The notes under the pieces are model-generated. The model was given only the letters and a program-made list of their open reading frames with translations. It was not told the DNA's origin and did not search any database. DNA of 64,000 nt from Deltaproteobacteria bacterium (GTDB taxonomy: Bacteria; Myxococcota_A; UBA796; UBA2385), in the NCBI GenBank assembly GCA_016792625.1, contig JAEUKK010000121.1, positions 42,681-106,680 of the forward strand, written 5' to 3'. Positions within the stretch are counted from its first letter, which is position 1. Each line of letters opens with the position of its first letter. Positions 43,510 to 50,853 of the stretch are shown in pieces. The position numbers and the translations under genes are program-made.

Positions 43510-45030
43510 TTGGGAAACGAGATCATCGTCAACAAGACCGGGAGGGAGACCCGCGTCGCGCTGATGGAGAACGGGCAGCTCAGCGAGCTGCACGTCGACC
43601 GCGGCGACAACCGCAGCCACGTCGGGAACGTGTACCTGGGCCGGGTGGTCCGCGTGCTCCCCGGGATGCAGGCCGCCTTCGTCGACATCGGCCTCGAGCG
43701 CGCCGCCTTCCTCTACGCGGGTGATATCTACCCCGAGTTCGTCGAGTTTGCCCCCGAGGCGGGCATTCAGGACCCTGAGGCCACCGTCGCCGAGGCCTCG
43801 CCCCGCGCGACCGCGCGCGCGGGCACGCCGCCCATCCAAGACCTGATCAAAGAAGGTCAGGAGATCTTGGTGCAGATCGCCAAGGACCCGATCGGGACCA
43901 AGGGCGCGCGGATCACCACGCACATCACCCTGCCCGGTCGGTACATGGTCTTCATGCCGACCGTCGACCACGTCGGCATCAGCCGGCGCATCGACCGGGA
44001 TCGCGAGCGCCGCAAGCTGCGTGACTTCGTCGAGAAGTACCGGCCGAAGGGCGCGGGATTCATCGTGCGCACGGTCTGCGAAGGCCAGCCGCTGACCGCG
44101 CTCAAACAAGACATCGACTACCTCATCGGCACCTGGAACAAGATCCAGACGAACAGCCGGGGCGCCAAGGCGCCGGCCCGCATTCACGCCGACCACGGCC
44201 TCGTGCTGCGCATCGTCCGCGATGGCTTCACCGACGAGGTCGACCGCATGGTGCTCGACGACCGCGCGCTGTACGACGAAGTGCAGGGCTTTATGGGCGA
44301 GTTCATGCCCCAGCACAAAGAGCGGGTGCAGCACTACCGCGGCCAAGATCCGGTCTTCGACACCTTCGGCATCGAGCCTGAGATCACCCGAAGCCTCGGC
44401 CGGAAGGTCTGGCTCAAGTCGGGCGGCTACCTCATCATCGACCAGACCGAGGCGCTCACCGCGATCGACGTCAACTCGGGCAAGTTCGTCGGCAGCAGCT
44501 CGCTCGAAGACACGACGCTGCAGATCAACCTCGAGGCGGTCAAAGAGATCGTCTACCAGCTCCGCCTGCGCAACATCGGCGGGATCATCGTGCTGGACCT
44601 CATTGACATGGAGAAGGCCGCGAACCGCGAGCGCGTGTTCAAGGCCCTCGAAGAAGAGCTGCGCAAGGACCGGGCGCGCACCAACGTCCTCAAGATCAGC
44701 GAGCTGGGCCTGGTCGAGATGACCCGCAAGCGCACGCAAGATGACCTCGTGCGCAGCATCTCCGAGCCCTGCCTCTACTGTGAGGGCCGCGGCTACACGC
44801 GCAGCCGCCTCACCGTCGTCTACGACATCCTCCGGGAGATCCGCCGCGAGGCGGTCCGCGGCGGCGGCCGGGCCACCATCTACGTGAACGCCAACCCGCT
44901 GGTCGCCGACCTGATGTACGGCGACGAGATGGAGAGCACCGAGCAGATGGAGGAGCGCATCGGCAAGCGCATCGTGGTGCGGGCCATGGGGCACTACCAC
45001 CTCGAGCGCTACGAGGTCTACAGCCGCTGA
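43510..45030 (+). CDS. rng: Ribonuclease G / E-type endoribonuclease
   Basis: RNase E/G cleaves 5'-monophosphate RNA in single-stranded regions, matures 16S and other RNAs, and starts mRNA decay. This 506-residue protein is RNase G-sized. The S1 domain (residues 30-130) contains an Ala/Glu-rich insert (PEAGIQDPEATVAEASPRA). The catalytic aspartates lie in AIDVNSGKF (~318) and VLDLIDME (~361). The zinc-link is CLYCEGRG (~420). There is no C-terminal degradosome scaffold as in E. coli RNase E. I chose the TTG at 43510 because GGAG lies just upstream of it. A TTG four codons earlier (43498) is possible. Confidence 0.92.
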   Translation: MGNEIIVNKTGRETRVALMENGQLSELHVDRGDNRSHVGNVYLGRVVRVLPGMQAAFVDIGLERAAFLYAGDIYPEFVEFAPEAGIQDPEATVAEASPRATARAGTPPIQDLIKEGQEILVQIAKDPIGTKGARITTHITLPGRYMVFMPTVDHVGISRRIDRDRERRKLRDFVEKYRPKGAGFIVRTVCEGQPLTALKQDIDYLIGTWNKIQTNSRGAKAPARIHADHGLVLRIVRDGFTDEVDRMVLDDRALYDEVQGFMGEFMPQHKERVQHYRGQDPVFDTFGIEPEITRSLGRKVWLKSGGYLIIDQTEALTAIDVNSGKFVGSSSLEDTTLQINLEAVKEIVYQLRLRNIGGIIVLDLIDMEKAANRERVFKALEEELRKDRARTNVLKISELGLVEMTRKRTQDDLVRSISEPCLYCEGRGYTRSRLTVVYDILREIRREAVRGGGRATIYVNANPLVADLMYGDEMESTEQMEERIGKRIVVRAMGHYHLERYEVYSR

Positions 45031-45064
45031 GCACGGCGGACCGTTTCTGTCCAGCAAACGCACA

Positions 45065-45080
45065 CTGAACCCCTGGACAG
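45065..45080 (+). promoter_or_regulatory. SOS/LexA-like operator upstream of recD2
   Basis: CTGAACCCCTGGACAG is an imperfect 16-base dyad sharing ends with the sites at 6664 and 61997. A second half, CTGTCCAG, lies at 45047-45054 and forms an 8-base inverted pair with 45073-45080. The site ends 28 bases before the recD2 start. Confidence 0.5.
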
Positions 45081-45108
45081 GGGTGCGGTTGCCGGTTAGG
45101 AGCGGTCC

Positions 45109-47340
45109 ATGACCTTGCTCCCTCCCCCGCCGGGCCGCGGCCTGCCCCCCGATCCCCAAGGCAGCCTGCTGCCCGCGCCCACCGGCGCGCCGGGCGGGCC
45201 GCACCTTGATGGTGAGCTGGTGGGCTTCCTCCACCAGTCCGCCGACGGCTCCTTCGCCATCGCCCGCCTGCGCGACCCTGAGGGCGAAAAGATCGCCGTG
45301 GGGCCCATTGGCCACGTGGCGGTCGGCCAGTCTGTGCGCCTGACCGGCCGGTGGACCGAGCACAGCCGCTACGGTCGGCGTTTCCAAGTCGAGCGGGTGG
45401 TGGTCGAAGACCCCCGCACCGTCGCGGGCATCGAGCGCTACCTCATCTCGGCGGCCATCCCCGGCCTGGGCGACGCCTTCGCCCGGCGGGTGGTCGAGCA
45501 CTTCGGCGTCGAGACGCTCCGCATCATCGACGAAGACCCCGAGCGGCTGCGCGAGGTGCCCGGCATCGGGTCCAAGCGCCTGACCGAGATCAAAGAGCAC
45601 TGGGCCCGCGACCGCCGCAACCGCGAAGTGCAGGCCACCCTGCGGGGTTTTGGGCTCAGCCAGGCCCTCGCCAACAAGGTCATCGACCGCTACGGCGCGG
45701 CCACGCTGGGCATCGTACAACATACGCCCTACCGTCTCTGCGCCGAGATCAACGGCGTAGGCTTTCGCACCGCCGACGCCATCGCCCGCGCCGTGGGGCT
45801 CGACAAAGATGACCCCGCGCGGGCCGAAGCCGGCGCCGCCTTCTTGCTCGACCAGGCCGAGGGCGAAGGCCACTGCTTCTTGCCCTTGGGTGAGCTGCTG
45901 CGCCGGGCCGAGCGCCTCGAGATCAGCGCGATGGCGATGCAAGAGGCGGTCGAGCGGGCAGAGCAGGCCGGCACGCTGCGCCGTCACGAGGCGCCAGACC
46001 CCAGCCTCGCGCCGATCTACGGCCCGCTGCTCGACCAAGCCGAAGAGCACGTCGCCGCTTGGCTGGTCGCGGTGGCCGGCGCGGCCAAGCCGGGCCGCCC
46101 CGTCGACATCGCCGAAGACGAGGCGGCGCTGAACCTGCAGCTCAACGGCCAGCAGCGCGACGCGGTCGAGGTCGCGCTGCGGGGCGGGCTCACGCTCATC
46201 ACCGGCGGCCCGGGCACGGGGAAGACCACCATCGTGCGCGTTTTGGTGCGGGCGGCCCGCCGCCGCGGCGAGGTCTGGCTGCTCGCCGCGCCCACCGGCC
46301 GAGCGGCCCGGCGCCTCGCCGAGGCCACCGGCGCTGAGGCCCGCACCCTGCACCGCCTGCTCGAGTTCAACCCGGGTGAGGGCGTGTTCGGGCGCGACCA
46401 CTCCCACCCGCTCGAGGCCGACGGCGTGCTCATCGACGAGGCGAGCATGGTCGACCTGCAGCTGATGGCCTCGCTGGTCGACGCCTTGCCCAGCGGCTGC
46501 CGCCTGGTCTTGGTCGGTGACGCCGACCAGCTCCCCAGCGTGGGCCCCGGCCGCGTGCTCGGCGAGCTCGTCGAGTGCGGGGCGGTGCCCGTCTGCACCT
46601 TGACCGAGGTGTACCGCCAGGCCGCTGACTCGGGCATCGTGCGCAACGCGTGGCGCATCCACCGGGGCGAGGGGCCGGTCAGCGCTGAGCGCGACGAGAG
46701 CGGCCTGGTGAACGACTTCTTCGTGCTGCCCCGCGACCGCGACGAGGCCGCCGCCGAGTCCGTGGTCAAGGTCATCACCGAGCGGCTGCCGCGCCTCGGC
46801 TTCGATCCGCTGCGCGATGTGCAGGTGCTCACCCCCATGCACGCGGGGGTCTTGGGCACCGAGGCGCTCAACGCGCGCCTGCAAGCGGCGCTCAACCCCG
46901 ATGGTGACGCGCTGCGGCGCGGGCAGCGGCAGCTTCGGGTGGGCGACCGGGTCATCCAGGTGCGGAATGACTACGACAACGAGATCTTCAACGGCGACAC
47001 CGGCCGGGTCGTGCAGATCGAGGGCGGCACGCTGCACGTCGACTTCGACGGCCGGCGGGTGACGCTGAGCGGCGAGCAGCTCGACGACCTGGCGCTGGCG
47101 TGGGCCATCTCGATTCACAAAAGCCAGGGCAGCGAGTACCCGGCGGTCTTGGTGGTGCTCAGCCGCGCCCACCGCGTGATGCTCCGTCGCAACCTGCTCT
47201 ACACGGCGATCACGCGGGCGCGGCGCTTTTGCTGCGTCATCGGCGACCCCTGGGCGGTGCGCACGGCCGCCCAAGAGCAAGGCGGCGCCGAGCGGTGGAG
47301 CCGCCTCGGCGAGCGGGTCCGCCGCTGGGCCCAGCCCTGA
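45109..47340 (+). CDS. recD2: RecD2-like superfamily 1B DNA helicase
   Basis: A 5'-3' DNA helicase of the RecD2 type (without RecBC). The 743-residue protein has an N-terminal OB-like domain, helix-hairpin-helix pairs (AIPGLGDAFARRVVEHFG, VPGIGSKRLTEIK) and a motor. Walker A GGPGTGKTT lies near residue 365, Walker B LIDEASMVDL near 443, GDADQLPSVGPG (motif III), VLTPMHAG, and motif V/VI AISIHKSQGSEYP, TAITRARRFC. RecD2 aids replication-fork and mismatch repair in other bacteria. The ATG follows TTAGGAGCGG. The SOS-like operator upstream fits a DNA-damage role. Confidence 0.92.
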   Translation: MTLLPPPPGRGLPPDPQGSLLPAPTGAPGGPHLDGELVGFLHQSADGSFAIARLRDPEGEKIAVGPIGHVAVGQSVRLTGRWTEHSRYGRRFQVERVVVEDPRTVAGIERYLISAAIPGLGDAFARRVVEHFGVETLRIIDEDPERLREVPGIGSKRLTEIKEHWARDRRNREVQATLRGFGLSQALANKVIDRYGAATLGIVQHTPYRLCAEINGVGFRTADAIARAVGLDKDDPARAEAGAAFLLDQAEGEGHCFLPLGELLRRAERLEISAMAMQEAVERAEQAGTLRRHEAPDPSLAPIYGPLLDQAEEHVAAWLVAVAGAAKPGRPVDIAEDEAALNLQLNGQQRDAVEVALRGGLTLITGGPGTGKTTIVRVLVRAARRRGEVWLLAAPTGRAARRLAEATGAEARTLHRLLEFNPGEGVFGRDHSHPLEADGVLIDEASMVDLQLMASLVDALPSGCRLVLVGDADQLPSVGPGRVLGELVECGAVPVCTLTEVYRQAADSGIVRNAWRIHRGEGPVSAERDESGLVNDFFVLPRDRDEAAAESVVKVITERLPRLGFDPLRDVQVLTPMHAGVLGTEALNARLQAALNPDGDALRRGQRQLRVGDRVIQVRNDYDNEIFNGDTGRVVQIEGGTLHVDFDGRRVTLSGEQLDDLALAWAISIHKSQGSEYPAVLVVLSRAHRVMLRRNLLYTAITRARRFCCVIGDPWAVRTAAQEQGGAERWSRLGERVRRWAQP

Positions 47341-47380
47341 CCCCCAAGCCTCCCGCTGCGCGGGCCGTGGCCCGTCGGTC

Positions 47381-47386
47381 TACCAT
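47381..47386 (+). promoter_or_regulatory. Candidate -10 element of the large lipoprotein gene
   Basis: TACCAT lies 28 bases before the ATG, in the short gap after recD2. It matches four of six bases of the -10 consensus. No -35 was identified. Confidence 0.3.
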
Positions 47387-47414
47387 CCCGGCACCCCCTC
47401 GTTTGGAGCCCCCG

Positions 47415-49517
47415 ATGAGCCTTCAACGCGCCCTCATGCTGCTGTTGCCCGCCACCCTGCTCGCCTGTGCCGGCGACAAAGATCAGCAGGGCGACGGTGA
47501 TGTCGACGGGTCTGACGATGGCGGGGCCGACGACGGCGGGGCCGACGCGGGCGACGGGCAAGACAGCGGCGGCGACGACGGTGACGAGGGCCCCGTGCCC
47601 ACCACCGTCGTGGTTGAGGCGGCCACCAGCGCAGAGATCGGCGCCTGGCTTCCGGTGCGGGCGGTGGTCCTCGACGCCGATGGGGCCGAGCTGCCCCTCG
47701 CGGTCACGCTGAGCGCCGAGCCGCTCGCCACCTTCGACCCGCTCGAGGGCGTCCAGTTCGGGGCGGACGGCGTCTATGTGATCACCGGCACCCTGCCGGC
47801 CGGTGACAGCTGGCCCGAGCTGCAGGGGGTCAGCGCGCCGATCACCGTCGACAGCAACGGCCCGCTCATCACCCTCGACGCGCCCCTGGCCGCCACCTGG
47901 CCCGACGCTGAGAACAGCGCGTGGCCCACCGGCGGCGACCTCACGGTGAGCGGGCGCGTCGACGACGCGGTCAGCGCCATCTCGGGGCTCACCCTCAACG
48001 GTGACCCCGTCGCCCTCGCCCCCGATGGCAGCTTCAGCCTGAGCCTGCCCGCGGGCGCCGGCTTGCAGGCCCTGGTCCTCGAGGCCACCGACGCAGACGG
48101 CAACGTCGCCGACCGGGCGCTGGGCCTCGCCCGTGGCCCTGTCCACCCCGCCAGCTCCCCGATCACCCCGGCGGTCGCGGTGAACTTGTCCGAGGGCGGC
48201 GTGCTGACCCTCGCCGACCAAGTCAGCGCCACGGTGACCGAAGAGCTCGTGCTCAGCGAGCTGGTCGCAGCAAACCCGCTGTACTCCGGCTCGACCCGGG
48301 TCTCCGGCTTGTTGGTGAACATCGTGGTCAACGCCACCGGCGTGAGCTGGACCAGCCTGACCCCGGGCGTCCGCCTGTCGAGCGGCCAGCTCGGCGTGGA
48401 TCTCACGGTGCAAGACCTCGAGATCACCACCCAGCAGCGGGTCTCAGTCGCCGGGTACACCAGCACGTTCCCGGGCAGCTTCTCCGACACATCGAGCACA
48501 ATCTCGATGGACCTCGAGCTCGCCGCGCTCGCCCGAGGCGACGTCGGGGTCGAGGCCACCCGCTCTGAGGTGAGCTTCACCAGCCCCGCCTACGACAGCG
48601 GCGGCTACACCATCCCCGCCTCGCTGGGCTTCGACTTCGAGGCGCTGGTGAGCCCCGTGGTCGGCCCCCTCATCGCCGACTACACCGTCGCAGTGCTGGA
48701 AGAGCAGCTCGAGAGCATCGTGCTGGACGCCCCCCTCGACCTGCTGGGCGCCCCGCTCGACTTCCACGGCGAGCTTGACGAGGTGCGGGTCGAGCCCGCG
48801 GGCATCGCGCTGCGCTTCGACGGCGAGCTCATCGGCGGAGTGGTGGACCCGGCCGTGCCGAGCGCGCCGGGCAGCCTGCACAGCCCCGGCGCGGCCCCCG
48901 AGCCCGCTGATAGCGCCGCAGACTTGGCCTTCGCGCTGAGCCCTGCGCTGATCAACCGGGTGATCCACAGCGCATGGCAGGGCGGGGTCTTCGAGTCCAC
49001 CCTGTCGGCAGAGTCGCTGGGCATCGAACCCGCGCTCATCGAGCTGATCTTCCCGGGTGCCGAGACGCTCGACCTCACCCTCTCCGCCCGACTGCCCGCC
49101 GCGATGGCCGCCAGCGATGGGGCCTTCTCCTTCTCGCTGCTCGAGCTCGGCCTGCGCTGCGGCGGGCTCCGCGGTGGGTCCGACCTGCCCGAGGAGTTCG
49201 TACACGCCTCGGTGCACGTGCAGGCGCCGGTCGAGGTGAGCGCCAGCGCCACCGGCTCGATCCTCGCCGAGATCGGCGAGCCGAGCGTGCTGGTCGATGT
49301 GCTCGAGCTCAGCGGCGCAGCGGTGGCCCTCGACACCGTCGGGGCCGCTGAGGCCCTCGAGGTGCGCCTCGCGTCGGTGGCCGCGGCCTTCGTCGGCGAC
49401 CTGATCCCCGACCTGGACGTCTTTGTCCCCGAGGTGCCCGGCTTCACCCTCACCACCGAGGCCGTCCATGCCGGCGGCGCCAGCGGCGACTGGCTGCTCG
49501 CCGAGTGCAGCCTCTGA
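47415..49517 (+). CDS. Large lipoprotein with BPI/TULIP-like C-terminal region
   Basis: A 700-residue predicted lipoprotein. The signal ends in lipobox LLAC (Cys19). Residues 22-60 are Asp/Gly/Ser-rich (GDVDGSDDGGADDGGAD). Next come one or two Ig-like beta domains (TTVVVEAATSAEIGAWLPVR; ITVDSNGPLITLDAPL). The C-terminal ~400 residues show long amphipathic strands with repeated helices and end in a Cys. Segments such as VVGPLIADYTVAVLEEQLES and LSPALINRVIHSAWQGGVFE recall the lipid-tube (TULIP/BPI) fold. That is inferred from pattern only. The ATG at 47415 follows TTGGAGCC. Confidence 0.65.
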   Translation: MSLQRALMLLLPATLLACAGDKDQQGDGDVDGSDDGGADDGGADAGDGQDSGGDDGDEGPVPTTVVVEAATSAEIGAWLPVRAVVLDADGAELPLAVTLSAEPLATFDPLEGVQFGADGVYVITGTLPAGDSWPELQGVSAPITVDSNGPLITLDAPLAATWPDAENSAWPTGGDLTVSGRVDDAVSAISGLTLNGDPVALAPDGSFSLSLPAGAGLQALVLEATDADGNVADRALGLARGPVHPASSPITPAVAVNLSEGGVLTLADQVSATVTEELVLSELVAANPLYSGSTRVSGLLVNIVVNATGVSWTSLTPGVRLSSGQLGVDLTVQDLEITTQQRVSVAGYTSTFPGSFSDTSSTISMDLELAALARGDVGVEATRSEVSFTSPAYDSGGYTIPASLGFDFEALVSPVVGPLIADYTVAVLEEQLESIVLDAPLDLLGAPLDFHGELDEVRVEPAGIALRFDGELIGGVVDPAVPSAPGSLHSPGAAPEPADSAADLAFALSPALINRVIHSAWQGGVFESTLSAESLGIEPALIELIFPGAETLDLTLSARLPAAMAASDGAFSFSLLELGLRCGGLRGGSDLPEEFVHASVHVQAPVEVSASATGSILAEIGEPSVLVDVLELSGAAVALDTVGAAEALEVRLASVAAAFVGDLIPDLDVFVPEVPGFTLTTEAVHAGGASGDWLLAECSL

Positions 49518-49713
49518 CACAAGGTCGGGTCGGGTGGGGCCCCGGCGCGCGCTGAAGCCAGCCCTTCCGCGCCGCGTGCTGCGCGCCCGCTGGCCACCCT
49601 CCGCGCGAACGGCGCCGCAGCCGTCGCGCGCCGCTGTCCGCTGACCAAACTGGGTCAAGTCGAGGCGCGCACGTGCCGAACCACGCGCAGCGCCACCCTT
49701 TTTCGGAGCGGTC

Positions 49714-50838
49714 ATGACCCGGACCCCACCGCCGATCACGCCAGAGCTGCTCGAGGCGCTCGCCCGCCAAGTGCGCAGCGGCCGCCTCCAGCTCCCGACC
49801 GCGGGCCGCCCGCCGGCCAGCCCCGCCGCGACGCCCTCCGCCTGGGCCAGCGCCCCGGCCGCGACCCCGCCCGCTTGGGGCGGTTCGGCGCCGACGCCGA
49901 GCGCACCGCAGCCCGCCAGCGCCGGCGGCGACCAGCGCGGCGCCGCGATGCTCGAGCTGACCCGCGCCCGGGCCACCGTCTCGGACATCATCGTCGACGC
50001 GAACCGCGTGACCGAGGTCGAGACCCTCGCGGTCGGCGAGTCCCTCCAGGCGATCGTCCGCGACGCCGAGCGCTTCGTGGCTGAGCTGCACTCGAACTTC
50101 TCCGCCCTGCAGAGCACGAACGACAACGGCGGGCTCGTGCACCTGATCGAGGCCCAGCGCGAGGCCATCGTCAGCTACGTCACCAAGGTCAACAGCGAGG
50201 CGGCCGAAAACCGCTCGGCGGCCAAAGCGGCGCTCGAACAGACCCAGACCATCATGCGGGTGGGCACGAACATCAACGAGGTGGCCCGCTCCTCGAAGAT
50301 GTTGGCGCTCAACGCCAGCATTGAGGCGGCGCGCCTCGGCCAAGCGGGGCGCAGCTTCGCGGTCATCGCCGCCCAAATGCAGACCTTGTCTGACAAGGTG
50401 CACGAGAGCAACCAGCTGATCACCCAGCTCGCGAACGGCCTGCTTGAGCTGTTGCCCCACATCGTGCAGATCTCCGAGCAGCTCGCCGAGCGCTCCGAGG
50501 GCTTCACCCGCCAAAATCAAGCCCAGAGCCGCCAGGTTCAAGAGGGCACCGCCCGCCTCGAGGCCGCCCTCAACACCTCCATGAAGGGGGGAGACCTCCG
50601 CCTCGCCGCCATCCTCAAGCACAGCCAAGAGGCGCTCTCGCACCTGCAGTTCCAAGACCCGACCGCGCAGCGCCTCATGCGCATCGACCGCACGCTCGAG
50701 ACCGTCCAGCGGCGGATCGCCGAAGCGCTGGAGCAAGACGCCGCGGCGGCGCTGATCGAGGACCCGCTCCAGGTCGAGCTCGGCGGTGGGGTCGACACAA
50801 TGGAGGCGCCGGAGTCGGGCGAGGTGATGCTGTTCTGA
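49714..50838 (+). CDS. Soluble chemoreceptor-like signalling protein
   Basis: A 374-residue protein without membrane helix. The N-terminal ~75 residues are Pro/Ala-rich. A helical hairpin follows with the chemoreceptor tip-like [20 protein letters not shown], then RSFAVIAAQMQTLSDKV (residues ~190-235). It is truncated relative to full chemoreceptor signalling domains and has no recognisable sensor domain. It may bind CheW-like partners or act as a scaffold. No che genes are near. The ATG at 49714 follows CGGAGCGGTC. Convergent with topB, with a 15-base gap. Confidence 0.72.
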   Translation: MTRTPPPITPELLEALARQVRSGRLQLPTAGRPPASPAATPSAWASAPAATPPAWGGSAPTPSAPQPASAGGDQRGAAMLELTRARATVSDIIVDANRVTEVETLAVGESLQAIVRDAERFVAELHSNFSALQSTNDNGGLVHLIEAQREAIVSYVTKVNSEAAENRSAAKAALEQTQTIMRVGTNINEVARSSKMLALNASIEAARLGQAGRSFAVIAAQMQTLSDKVHESNQLITQLANGLLELLPHIVQISEQLAERSEGFTRQNQAQSRQVQEGTARLEAALNTSMKGGDLRLAAILKHSQEALSHLQFQDPTAQRLMRIDRTLETVQRRIAEALEQDAAAALIEDPLQVELGGGVDTMEAPESGEVMLF

Positions 50839-50853
50839 GCAACCCCAGCGCGC

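Noticed and set aside
43369..47280. Minus-strand open frame of about 1300 codons
   Set aside because: It is antisense to rng and recD2, both unmistakable. The product is Ala/Val/Gly/Asp-rich with no motif.
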